Source: Xanthobacteraceae bacterium (GTDB lineage: Bacteria > Pseudomonadota > Alphaproteobacteria > Rhizobiales > Xanthobacteraceae). From it: a stretch of DNA of 11,684 nt. Below are positions 1 through 7,130 of the stretch, one piece after another. Made by a program: the position numbers and the translations under genes. The notes below the pieces were generated by a model. The model saw only the letters and a program-made list of their open reading frames with translations. It searched no databases and was not told the origin of the DNA. The stretch's first letter is position 1; the number at the start of each line of letters is the position of its first letter. The stretch spans positions 1-11,684 of the forward strand of contig JASHYD010000831.1 of NCBI GenBank assembly GCA_030043175.1, given 5' to 3'.

Positions 1-29
1 GGAGGATCAGGGAGGGGGCCACCCCACCC

Positions 30-50
30 CGGACTGGCTCTAGCCGTCCG
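30..50. repeat. GC-rich hairpin downstream of the arsS-like gene
   Basis: The strand folds as CGGAC, a bulged T, GGCT, a two-base loop CT, then AGCC and GTCCG, a stem of nine pairs with one bulge. It lies about 45 bases past the stop of the minus-strand radical SAM gene. A second, weaker stem (CTCTCC with GGGGAG, 54-70) sits between. Neither is followed by a T-tract in the minus direction, so an intrinsic terminator is possible but not shown. A degenerate interspersed repeat is equally likely. Confidence 0.35.
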
Positions 51-94
51 ACCCTCTCCGTTCAGGGGAGCGCGGCGGTAAGAAAAGTCCGCGC

Positions 95-1069
95 TCATTC
101 GGCTGCGTCCTTCAGCGCTCCGCCGCAGCTCGACCCTTGGCCGGCGGTGCAGCCATAGCAGTGGCCGGCGGCCTGGATTGGGTTGTTCTCGAGATCATCG
201 TTGAGCAGCTCTTCGAGCCGGCGTCGTGCGCCGTCCGGTCCGGTCAGCGGCAGATCGAGCATCTGGTTGAAGTCGCAATCATAGAGATAGCCGCGCCAAT
301 CGACCGACACGAGGTCGCGGCACATGACGCCGTCGAGATTGTCGCCATGATGGGCGGCGCGCAACAGCCCCAGGTAACGGTGGAATTCGCCCTTGGAAAT
401 CAGGGTCGAGCCAAACCGTTGAATTGGCATATTGGCGAGCGTGAACAGGCGATTAAATACGATCCCGAATTTCTCGCCGAGTTCGCGCCGGTAGTCGGCC
501 TCGAGCGCCTCCTGGGGCGGCGGCAGCGAAGGACCCTGCGGATTGTAGACGAGATTGAGAACGTGGCCCGTTCCCTCGCCCCCATAGCCAAGCGCATTGA
601 GGCGCTTGAGACCTCTGATCGAGCCTTGGAAAACGTCCTTGCCGCGTTGTCTGTCCACGTTATCGGCGAGGTAGCAGGGCAACGAGGCGACGATTTCGAC
701 CGCCTGAGCGGCCAGAAACTCGGCCAGGTCTTCCTGGCCGGGCACTTCCAGGATCGTGAGATTGCAGCGATCGATGACCCGCACGCCAAGATCGCGAGCG
801 GCGCGAACCAGCCGGCGGAAATGTGGATTGAGTTCTGGCGCCCCTCCGGTGATGTCGAGCGTCGCGATGGGCCGGCGCCCCAGCACAGCAAGGACGAGGT
901 CGACGGTTTCGCCGGCCATCTCCTCGGTGCGGTTCGGGCTTGCGCCGACATGACAGTGAACGCAGGACTGATTGCAGCGGTAGCCGACATTGACCTGCAA
1001 GGTATCTAAGCGTCGACGGGCGAGCGGAGGAAATTCGATCTTCGCAAGAAGCGGCCAGGTATCGCGCAT
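95..1069 (-). CDS. arsS: Radical SAM/Cys-rich protein, arsenosugar biosynthesis ArsS type
   Basis: This 324-residue protein is a radical SAM enzyme of the ArsS family, whose characterised members attach a 5'-deoxyadenosyl group to methylated arsenic in arsenosugar synthesis. The cluster motif CNQSCVHC (C32, C36, C39) binds the 4Fe-4S-SAM centre, and LDITGGAPEL (71-80) is the SAM-contact strand. The C-terminal third is the DUF3641-like Cys-rich part, with C250, C265 and the GHCYGCTAGQGSSCGG segment (C304, C307, C315), probably an auxiliary cluster. Length fits the family. The start is ATG with GGGAGA five bases upstream and a -10 box near 1100. The usual arsM methyltransferase partner is not in the window, so the arsenic substrate is inferred from the family. 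Many homologues carry this name without biochemical proof. Confidence 0.88.
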   Translation of the reverse strand: MRDTWPLLAKIEFPPLARRRLDTLQVNVGYRCNQSCVHCHVGASPNRTEEMAGETVDLVLAVLGRRPIATLDITGGAPELNPHFRRLVRAARDLGVRVIDRCNLTILEVPGQEDLAEFLAAQAVEIVASLPCYLADNVDRQRGKDVFQGSIRGLKRLNALGYGGEGTGHVLNLVYNPQGPSLPPPQEALEADYRRELGEKFGIVFNRLFTLANMPIQRFGSTLISKGEFHRYLGLLRAAHHGDNLDGVMCRDLVSVDWRGYLYDCDFNQMLDLPLTGPDGARRRLEELLNDDLENNPIQAAGHCYGCTAGQGSSCGGALKDAAE

Positions 1070-1096
1070 CGCGTCTCCCGAGATTGATTTTGCCAG

Positions 1097-1102
1097 ACTA
1101 TA
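1097..1102 (-). promoter_or_regulatory. Possible -10 box for the arsS-like gene
   Basis: On the minus strand the sequence reads CGCGC-TATAGT, five of six matching the sigma-70 -10 consensus, about 28 bases before the ATG at 1069. No good -35 is visible at 16-18 bases (the best is TGATTC). The preceding GCGC resembles the context of other candidate -10 boxes in this window. Confidence 0.4.
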
Positions 1103-1725
1103 GCGCGTTCCAAAGAAATCGAATCAGTTGTCGTTATACCCGCGGCGTTCTTGGAGGCCTTCAGCGAGTAAGATATGGGTGGCCGCGACGAGCCTGGCGA
1201 GCCCCGCGAAATGATTCAATATGAACACGCTGTAGCGGCACGCCGGTCGGAGTGCGTTCTCAGCCCGAAGGTTGGCACAGATGCCCGCTGACGTCACGTG
1301 GCGGGATGCCACGGTCTCACAGCTTGCCGAGACCGCCGGTGAGGACACTTAGAGTAGCTGTTTTCAGTGTTTTCGGATGTTCGGATGACTTGTGTTGCGG
1401 GGCGAACGCACATCGGCTGGTTGCCTACGTGCGCATCGATCGCGCTGATTTCGGATAAACCCGACATCAGATACGGCAATTTTCGAAAGTCCATAGGCCG
1501 ACCGCCATCGATTGCCGGCTCGCCAGCTCCGGATTGGTTAGCCATCCGCCCACGAAGGCGCGCTATCTGCTTGGACGATCTGCGCAGATCTGCCCTTTCC
1601 GCCGCGCGCAGTGCCGCCACCATGCGCCCCGTGGCCTCTCGATTTGCCTGACCCCGGATCAGCGCGAGGTGCACCCCCGCATAACCTGCCGGACAGCGCT
1701 GCGGTGAGCGCGGGAAACCGGTCCA
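1103..1725. other. About 620 bases with no convincing gene
   Basis: This lies between the divergence point of the arsS-like gene and the end of the DUF3750 gene. Open frames exist on both strands (minus 1294-1674 and 1124-1348, plus 1367-1651), but none has a recognisable motif or a ribosome-binding site. The 3' part of the minus frame 1124-1348 looks helix-forming and could be a gene relic. Small structures seen are a hairpin CGTGGC-gggat-GCCACG (1297-1313) and a perfect tandem 8-mer TTCGGATG x2 (1372-1387). Base composition appears less GC-rich than the flanking genes. It may be decayed coding sequence. Confidence 0.5.
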
Positions 1726-2514
1726 TCAATGGCCCTGAGCCTGTGGATCGGCGATCGCCGAACGCGGCGCCGCCCGGTCGAGGGCGATGCGGCCGAAAGC
1801 GGGGATTTTCAGCGCCGGATGCTCAGCATCGAATCCGGCCACAAGGCCGAGCAGATTAAATTCGATGCCCTCGACCTTGCCGACCTTGATTCCCAAGAGC
1901 CCATAGAGGCTTGCCTCGAAGCCGGTGTGGCTGGCGGTGCGACCGAGCAATGCGCCGTCAATGCGATAATCCTTGCCGATCGCCTCCGGCGGCAGGGCGA
2001 TTTCAAGCTCTGGTGCGGCGCGCAGCACGGAAGCCACGAAGGTATTGCTGTTGGGGCCCGGCCATAGGCGATAGTCGCCGTATTGCGCATACGGATACGC
2101 CATAATCGCGGCCTCGATCTTGGGAATTGCGGCGCCGGCACGGATGCCGCGAATATCGGCCACGATGCGCGGCCGGGCGCCCAGCCAATACCCGTCCGGC
2201 GGCCGGCCGTTGATCCGCAGCGGCGCGCCGAAGCCGGTCACTTCGTAGCGGGTGTACGCATCCGCACTGGCAGGCTTTACCACTATCCAGGTATGGACCG
2301 CGAAAATGCTCCGCCAGCCGGCGGTGCGTGCCGCGAATACCACGATACGCGCTTGCGGGTCGCTCGCCGCTTCCGGCAGGATGCCACTGCTCGACCAGCG
2401 CGCGGTGCGCCAATCTCGCGGCTCCTGGAATGACCACAGCATGGCTCTGGTCGCGACCGGAGCCAGGAAAACGATAGACAGCGTCAGGCCGATCTTGCGG
2501 CCGAAGTTTCGCAT
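1726..2514 (-). CDS. DUF3750 family protein with N-terminal membrane or signal segment
   Basis: The protein has 262 residues and no known reaction. Residues 8-25 are hydrophobic after RNFGRK, giving a signal anchor or signal peptide, so it is probably exported or membrane-attached. The DUF3750 core is clear: AVHTWIVVK (72-80), NGRPPDGYW (102-110), then YPYAQYGDYRLWPGPNSN (140-157) and LPPEAIGKDYR (174-184). The His-Trp and the NSNTF segment are the most conserved family parts and may form a hydrolase-like site, but this is inference. Start ATG at 2514 is chosen because it opens the hydrophobic segment; only a weak AGG lies upstream. It is a single gene, with the transposase relic upstream of it. 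Confidence 0.85.
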   Translation of the reverse strand: MRNFGRKIGLTLSIVFLAPVATRAMLWSFQEPRDWRTARWSSSGILPEAASDPQARIVVFAARTAGWRSIFAVHTWIVVKPASADAYTRYEVTGFGAPLRINGRPPDGYWLGARPRIVADIRGIRAGAAIPKIEAAIMAYPYAQYGDYRLWPGPNSNTFVASVLRAAPELEIALPPEAIGKDYRIDGALLGRTASHTGFEASLYGLLGIKVGKVEGIEFNLLGLVAGFDAEHPALKIPAFGRIALDRAAPRSAIADPQAQGH

Positions 2515-2643
2515 CGGTTCAGCGCAACCTTGGTTGTGTCACGAATCGATATCATCCCGCACGCCGACACGATATCGCGGATACGGGCAGGCGCAAACGG
2601 GGAGTCTCGTCGCGCGCTGAGGCGTCAGGCCTGCGCTTGCCGA

Positions 2644-3149
2644 TCAAAGCGAGCGACGCACCCCGGCCTTTAGGCCGGAGGTCGAGAGCGCACCGGCCGG
2701 AGGCCGGTTCTGCTCCTCTATGTACTGGCGCAGAATTGAGTAGGCGCTCCTCCAACTCCTTCAACCGACCCCGCAAAAAAGCTGGCCGACCACATGCGCC
2801 GTGACTTTTTTTGCCACTCCAGAACGTCGAGATGGCTTCAGAATTCCTGTTTCATGCGTCGCGAGGAAACGCCTTTGAGGCTGTTCACCAGCTCGGAAAG
2901 ACGGACCTTTGGCGGGGAGTTGACCAATAGGTGCACATGATCCGGCTCGCCGTTGAATTCCTTCAGGATCACCTCGAGGTCGGCGCAGACGGACCGAAAA
3001 ATCTGCTCCAGGCGCTTGAGGTGCTCGGCGCGAAACACCTTCCCGCGCCGCTTGCATGATGAAAGGCGGATCGTCGGATCGCGGTCGAGCGCGTGCTTCC
3101 GCAGTGGGTGACGTTCGGTTATCCTGCGCCTCGAACGATCATGCGGCAT
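2644..3149 (-). pseudogene. tnpA: Degenerate IS200-type transposase (TnpA, HUH/Y1 family), several frameshifts
   Basis: Read on the minus strand, the frame opening at 3149 gives family sequence from RRGKVF through EFNGEPDHVHLLV (HUH histidines of the HVH motif) to LVNSLKGVSSRRMKQEF, then hits a stop at 2838. The family C-terminus continues in other frames: EAISTFWSGKKSHGA, then WSASFFAGSV, then AYSILRQYIEEQNRP with the catalytic-tyrosine helix, ending at a stop at 2644-2646. At least three shifts are therefore needed to read a full protein. The N-terminus (before about residue 33) no longer resembles the family. TnpA cuts and joins single-stranded DNA at hairpin ends; this copy is dead. No accessory tnpB or iscB lies beside it. 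Confidence 0.85.
2663..2708. repeat. Twin GC-rich hairpins at the 3' end of the IS200-type relic
   Basis: Two near-adjacent palindromes occur: CCGGCCT-TT-AGGCCGG (2663-2678) and ACCGGCC-GGA-GGCCGGT (2692-2708), each a perfect 7-bp stem. They overlap the last codons of the tnpA relic. IS200/IS605 elements carry subterminal hairpins that TnpA recognises, so one of these may be the element's end hairpin. They could also act as transcription stops between the relic and the DUF3750 promoter. Confidence 0.55.
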
Positions 3150-3191
3150 ATCGAGGTAAATCGGCGCAAGGTTTCACAGCGATGAACGCTC

Positions 3192-3296
3192 ATGCCTAAA
3201 ATCGCGTCAAAGGAGGATTTCGTTTCGTCCCCGTCCAATCGCGCATTTCTGATGATGCCCCGCATCACTGCCGCCGCCTTGGCCGTCTTCGCGTGA
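3192..3296 (+). other. Detached signal-peptide segment of the downstream gene (other frame)
   Basis: In the frame of the ATG at 3192 (or the ATG pair at 3252) the sequence ends MMPRITAAALAVFA followed by TGA at 3294. The downstream gene's frame begins with VMSIPAMAELPATA at 3293. Joining them by one base (reading GCG then GTG) gives arginine, a hydrophobic run and AMA as cleavage site, a textbook signal peptide. A strong AGGAGG lies at 3211-3216 but has no well-spaced ATG, GTG or TTG after it. This is either a real one-base loss or a sequencing/assembly error. Confidence 0.6.
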
Positions 3297-4090
3297 TGAG
3301 CATTCCGGCAATGGCTGAGCTGCCCGCGACGGCGATCCCGGCGCTCGCGGGCAATGGCCTGGGCTGGATCAGCGCCGGCGGCTTTCTCGATCCGCCGCCG
3401 GGGGCCGGGCACGGTCCCATCAGGCAGCACCCGGCGTATCCGTTTCACGGCAACCTCGACGGCCCCGGACAGGTGACGCCGACGATCGGCGATGTCGATG
3501 ATCCGGTCCTCAAGCCGTGGGCCGCCGCGCAGATGCGGGCCTCGAACGAGGAAGTGCTCAGCGGCGAGCGCGGCCTGCCGTTCTCCGCACAGGGGCGGTG
3601 CTATCCGGGCGGTATTCCCGGGCAGTTGCTCTATCCGATCGAACCGATGTATTTCATCCAGACGCCGAAAGAGGTGTGGATGATCTGGCAGCGCGACCAC
3701 ATGGTACGCCGCATCTACCTCACCGGCCAGCATTCCGAGATTGTCAAGCCGTCATGGTTTGGGGAATCGATCGGCCGCTATGAAAACGGCGAACTCATCG
3801 TCGACACCATCGGCCTTTCCACCCGTTTGAGCTTCATTGACAATTACCGCACGCCGCACTCCGAGAAGGAGCACGTGGTCGAGCATTACAAGGTCTCCGC
3901 CGACGGCAAGATGCTGGAAGCAAGGGTGACGGTCGAGGACCCGGACACCTTCAACGAGCCGCTCAGCATGACCAAGCGCTGGCGCAGGGCGATCAATCCC
4001 GGATTGGAGACGGTGTGCGCGGAGAACAACGGCGATCATTTCAGCAAGAACCTGTTCCCGATTCCGCAGGCGAAGACGCCGGATTTTTAG
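3293..4090 (+). CDS. Conserved exported-type hypothetical protein, N-terminus apparently frameshifted
   Basis: I recognise this 265-residue protein as a widespread but unnamed family in proteobacteria and acidobacteria; the function is unknown. Characteristic segments are LKPWAAAQMRASNE (73-86), CYPGGIPGQLL (103-113), FIQTPKEVWMIWQRDH (121-136), KPSWFGESIGRYENGELIVDT (152-172, with the WFGES core) and VEDPDTFNEPLSM (214-226). The alternating strands suggest a beta-rich periplasmic fold. The frame opens with GTG at 3293 (ATG at 3296), without a ribosome-binding site, and starts in the middle of what looks like a signal peptide whose first half is one frame away. The annotated protein as it stands would therefore not be exported and may be a recent pseudogene. 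The body is intact and uninterrupted. Confidence 0.75.
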   Translation: MMSIPAMAELPATAIPALAGNGLGWISAGGFLDPPPGAGHGPIRQHPAYPFHGNLDGPGQVTPTIGDVDDPVLKPWAAAQMRASNEEVLSGERGLPFSAQGRCYPGGIPGQLLYPIEPMYFIQTPKEVWMIWQRDHMVRRIYLTGQHSEIVKPSWFGESIGRYENGELIVDTIGLSTRLSFIDNYRTPHSEKEHVVEHYKVSADGKMLEARVTVEDPDTFNEPLSMTKRWRRAINPGLETVCAENNGDHFSKNLFPIPQAKTPDF

Positions 4091-4257
4091 CGGCGCTCTG
4101 ACATTGCCGGGATCGTAGCCGGTCGAGAGCAAGCGACGGCCTCAAATTCTCCGTGTCGTCTTGACGGCGCCCAGGAATGCGAACCTGCCTCGCATTGCAT
4201 ATTCATTCTGCCGACGGGTCTGTGGTGATCGACCTCACGACAGGTTGTCAGCGCACG

Positions 4258-5043
4258 TCACTTGTGAGGACGATCCGACCTGTTGTCGGGGCAACTGCCG
4301 GCCTGGGCAATACTGCCAATTGAGGTCGCGAGTTTTGCCCGCTTTGTTGGCGCGCGTGCCGCTGACAAAGAAGCCATCGCAAGCACGATCGCCTCGCCTG
4401 CCCGCACGAGATCGTCGAGGCGTGCGGCATGGCGCTTGTGCGTTCGTTGCCTGTCGGAAGGCTTCCTCGGCCGTTTCTTGGAAAATCTCATCGCGCAAAA
4501 AAGCTTCTTTGGCAGCGCCTTTAATCGCACCGGCGGCAGGTGGATGAAAATCACCATACTCGGACCGTCCGTCCTGGCGGCGGCCTCGAGGGCGCGCCAA
4601 TAGAGAAAGTTGCACAGGTACGTGCCGGCGTTGCGCGAGGGCGCTGCGGCGACGCCGGCCATGCGCGCGGCCTTCACCAGGCGTGCGACCGCAAGAGGAT
4701 TGCGTAGCGCGTCCCGCTGGGGCGCGATCGTCGCCGCCGCCGGTCGGTAACGGCCGGCATCGGGAAACCGCGCAATGCGATTGAGCGCCCGCTGTTCGAC
4801 CCGCACCGCTCGCGCGCGCGTCGCGACCCCGAACATGACGACAATATCGGGCTTCTCTTGCATCAGCAGGGTAGGCAGCTCGCGATCGACCGCGTCGTAG
4901 CGGGTCGCGAACACGTGGGCGACCCGTCGCGTTCCCGCCAACGCCGGGCGACGGCGGCGCACAAGATGCGCAGCCACGAGGCCGGCCGGGTTGACGGGCG
5001 CGCCCGGAAAGCGGCCAAAGCCGGTGATGAGAATGGTGCGCAA
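4258..5043 (-). CDS. pcp: Pyroglutamyl-peptidase I (peptidase family C15)
   Basis: This cytoplasmic cysteine peptidase removes N-terminal pyroglutamate from peptides. The opening ILITGFGRFPGAPVNPAG (4-21) is the family's first strand and loop. The catalytic triad is visible as E83 in VEQRALN, C144 in RNAGTYLCNFLYW and H168 in VIFIHLPP, at almost the spacing of characterised enzymes. Start is TTG at 5043, the only start giving the conserved N-terminus: meaB's TAA lies two codons upstream in the same frame. Length is 261 against about 215 typical. The excess is a basic, low-complexity stretch (about 176-200) and a tail of some 35 residues after LDDLVRAGEAIVLAMA, where the family normally ends. 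The tail probably reflects a lost stop and the insert a possible compensated frameshift around a run of six T (minus strand, near 4500). Activity is plausible but not assured. Confidence 0.85.
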   Translation of the reverse strand: MRTILITGFGRFPGAPVNPAGLVAAHLVRRRRPALAGTRRVAHVFATRYDAVDRELPTLLMQEKPDIVVMFGVATRARAVRVEQRALNRIARFPDAGRYRPAAATIAPQRDALRNPLAVARLVKAARMAGVAAAPSRNAGTYLCNFLYWRALEAAARTDGPSMVIFIHLPPVRLKALPKKLFCAMRFSKKRPRKPSDRQRTHKRHAARLDDLVRAGEAIVLAMASLSAARAPTKRAKLATSIGSIAQAGSCPDNRSDRPHK

Positions 5044-5046
5044 GGG

Positions 5047-6057
5047 TTATAGTCCCAACATCGCCACGATATCGTCGACCGCCAGCGCCGGCGATAGCTT
5101 TCCTTCGGCGACGGCGCGCTCTGTTTGAGGCAGCTTGGCCTTGAGCTTGGGGTCGGTAGCGAGGCGGCCGCGCAACCGGTCCTCCAAGAGCGCCCACATC
5201 CATTTGACCTGTTGCTCGCGCCGCCGTGCCGCGAACGCGCCGGTAGCCGAGACGCGGCGGTGGTGGGCGAGAATCTGCTCCCATATCTGCGCGATGCCCG
5301 TGCCCGTGAGGGCCGAATAGGTGACCACCGGCGGTTCCCATTCGGCGAGCCGCGGGGTGAGGATGTGCAGCGCCGCGCGGTATTCGGCGGCGGCTGCCTT
5401 CGCCCGAGCGAGATTGTCGCCATCCGCCTTGTTGATGGCGACCATGTCGGCGAGTTCGACCAGCCCTTTTTTGAGGCCCTGCAGTTCGTCTCCCGCGCCC
5501 GGCAGCATCAGGGCAAGGAAGAAATCCGTCATGTCGGCAACGGCGGTTTCTGACTGGCCGGTTCCAACGGTTTCGACCAGGACGACGTCATAGCCGGCGG
5601 CCTCGCAGAGCAGCATGGTTTCGCGCGTCTTTGCGGCAACGCCGCCCAGAGTGCCGACAGCCGGCGACGGCCGGATGAAGGCGCGGGCGTCGACCGCGAG
5701 CCTTGCCATTCGGGTCTTGTCGGCGAGGATCGAGCCGCCGGTGCGGGCCGAGGAGGGATCGACCGCCAGAACCGCGACCTTGTGGCCAAGTCCGACGAGA
5801 TGGCTCCCCAGCGCATCGATGGTGGTTGATTTGCCGACTCCCGGCGCTCCGGTGATGCCGACACGACGTGCAACGCCGGTGTACCGGAGAAGGCTTTGCA
5901 CCATGAGATGTGCCGCTCGCTGATGGTCGGGGCGCCTTGACTCGACGAGTGTGATGGCGCGCGCCAACGCGGCGCGATCGCCGGCGCGCAGCCGGCCGAT
6001 CAGGGAAGCGATATCCGCCGGCGGTGGGCCGGGGGTCTGAGCCGGGATACGAGTCAT
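5047..6057 (-). CDS. meaB: MeaB/ArgK-type G3E GTPase, methylmalonyl-CoA mutase chaperone
   Basis: This 336-residue GTPase protects and reloads adenosylcobalamin in methylmalonyl-CoA mutase, linking it to propionyl-CoA and branched-chain metabolism in the cytoplasm. Motifs in order: Walker A GAPGVGKST (70-78), the metal-binding AVDPSS (98-103), RTGGSILADKTRM (105-117), switch region ETVGTGQSE (162-170) and base-specificity motif NKAD (209-212). A helical dimerisation arm ends the protein. Length matches the family. The ATG at 6057 has no clear Shine-Dalgarno sequence. The gene is first in a two-gene unit with pcp, three bases apart. No mutase subunit is in the window, so the partner is presumably encoded elsewhere, as in many alphaproteobacteria. 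Older annotations call this family LAO/AO transport kinase ArgK. Confidence 0.93.
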   Translation of the reverse strand: MTRIPAQTPGPPPADIASLIGRLRAGDRAALARAITLVESRRPDHQRAAHLMVQSLLRYTGVARRVGITGAPGVGKSTTIDALGSHLVGLGHKVAVLAVDPSSARTGGSILADKTRMARLAVDARAFIRPSPAVGTLGGVAAKTRETMLLCEAAGYDVVLVETVGTGQSETAVADMTDFFLALMLPGAGDELQGLKKGLVELADMVAINKADGDNLARAKAAAAEYRAALHILTPRLAEWEPPVVTYSALTGTGIAQIWEQILAHHRRVSATGAFAARRREQQVKWMWALLEDRLRGRLATDPKLKAKLPQTERAVAEGKLSPALAVDDIVAMLGL

Positions 6058-6116
6058 GGGCGCTACGTTAAGATATGGTCAGCCTGCGTTGAAAGGCTAC
6101 GTTGCCCGGCACGGGC

Positions 6117-6182
6117 AGCCAGGATTGAGCGCGGCGAGAGGCCACGGCGGACCCCGGGTTCCGCCAGCGCTCAATCCGGGCT
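6117..6182. repeat. REP-like nested palindrome between meaB and the FkbM gene
   Basis: The outer arms AGCC-A-GGATTGAGCGC (6117-6132) and GCGCTCAATCC-G-GGCT (6167-6182) pair over 15 of 16 bases. Inside is a second stem GGCGGA/TCCGCC (6146-6165) around CCCGGG. The core CCGGATTGAGC recurs exactly near 10227 and 11570 and in diverged form near 9117. It lies between the 5' ends of divergent genes, upstream of the FkbM start. It resembles a REP-type intergenic palindrome. Confidence 0.65.
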
Positions 6183-6232
6183 ACGTCGCGACATCGCCAT
6201 GTTGCGGTGATGCGCCGCGCAAGGAGAGGCCC

Positions 6233-6979
6233 ATGTTCGACAGCGTCCGCGCCGCGCGGGGGGTGATCCGGTCGCTGCGCATCTACTACGGCGACAGGCG
6301 GCGGCGCGATGCGCTGGATCGGCACTATGCCCGATTTGTTGTCAACAACGATCTGGTATTCGACGTCGGCAGCCACGTCGGCGATCGGGTGGCGGCTTTC
6401 CGCCGGCTCGGGGCGCGGGTCGTCGCGGTCGAGCCCCAGCCGGCGCTGGCCAAAACCCTGCGGCTCATTTATGGCCGCGACAAAATGGTGAGAGTGGTGG
6501 AGAGCGCGGTCGGCCGTGAGTCTGGAAGGGTCGACCTGAAACTCAATCTCGACAATCCGACCGTTTCGACCGCCTCGGAGGCCTTTATCGCGGCCGCCCA
6601 CGATGCGCCGGGTTGGGAGGGGCAGCATTGGGTCAGGACGGTCGAGGTGCCGGTCACCACCCTCGACGCTCTGATTGCACACTACGGGCCGCCGCGCTTC
6701 ATCAAGATCGATGTCGAGGGCTATGAGGCCGAAGTCCTCGCAGGGCTTTCCGCGCCGGTGACGGCGCTGTCGTTCGAATTTACCACCATCCAGCGCGACA
6801 TCGCCTGCGCCTGCGTGGCGCGTTGCGCCGCGATCGGCTATGGGGCATTCGAAGCCTCGCTCGGCGAGAGCCTCGCTTTCGTGCATGGGCGCAAGCTTGG
6901 GGCCGGCGAAATCACCGATTGGCTGATGGGATTGCCGGGCCACGCCAATTCGGGAGACATCTATGCAACCTTGGCTTAG
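6233..6979 (+). CDS. FkbM family SAM-dependent methyltransferase
   Basis: The protein (248 residues from this start) is a class I SAM methyltransferase of the FkbM family, members of which O-methylate sugars or polyketides. Visible motifs are the SAM-binding loop VFDVGSHVGD (42-51), the acidic end of strand 2 VAVEPQP (64-70), VTTLDALI (141-148) and the family signature FIKIDVEGYEAEVL (156-169). ATG at 6233 is chosen because AAGGAG (6221-6226) sits six bases before it and the protein then begins like relatives. An upstream in-frame ATG at 6056 would add 59 residues translated across the palindromic repeat and is rejected. The gene is alone, with no glycosyltransferase or surface polysaccharide gene beside it, so the acceptor cannot be predicted. 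Confidence 0.9.
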   Translation: MFDSVRAARGVIRSLRIYYGDRRRRDALDRHYARFVVNNDLVFDVGSHVGDRVAAFRRLGARVVAVEPQPALAKTLRLIYGRDKMVRVVESAVGRESGRVDLKLNLDNPTVSTASEAFIAAAHDAPGWEGQHWVRTVEVPVTTLDALIAHYGPPRFIKIDVEGYEAEVLAGLSAPVTALSFEFTTIQRDIACACVARCAAIGYGAFEASLGESLAFVHGRKLGAGEITDWLMGLPGHANSGDIYATLA

Positions 6980-7130
6980 GCTTCGCCGCCGATCAAGCTC
7001 ATCGATTCGCGCCACTTGCGCAGCTATCCTTCTCCTGGCCCGCTTGCCGGGAAGGGCTCGGGACGGGGACGATTCGACGGCGCTGGCGCGCCACATGGGC
7101 GGGCTGCCTCACCCTCCCCCGCAGGCGGGA

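Noticed and set aside
137..1009. 290-codon plus-strand open frame opposite the arsS-like gene
   Set aside because: It is the antisense shadow of a protein with clear radical SAM motifs, has no motif of its own and no ribosome-binding site.
3119..3733. 204-codon minus-strand frame across the signal-peptide region and the start of the 3293-4090 gene
   Set aside because: It is antisense to a recognisable conserved family and contains no motif; its only overlap with TnpA is out of the transposase frame.
4235..5341. 368-codon minus-strand frame spanning pcp and the end of meaB
   Set aside because: The composition is Arg/Gly/Ala-rich with no domain, and it overlaps two genes with intact catalytic motifs in another frame.
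6056..6232. N-terminal extension of the FkbM gene from an ATG at 6056
   Set aside because: It would translate the palindromic repeat, has no ribosome-binding site, and the ATG at 6233 has AAGGAG at the right distance.
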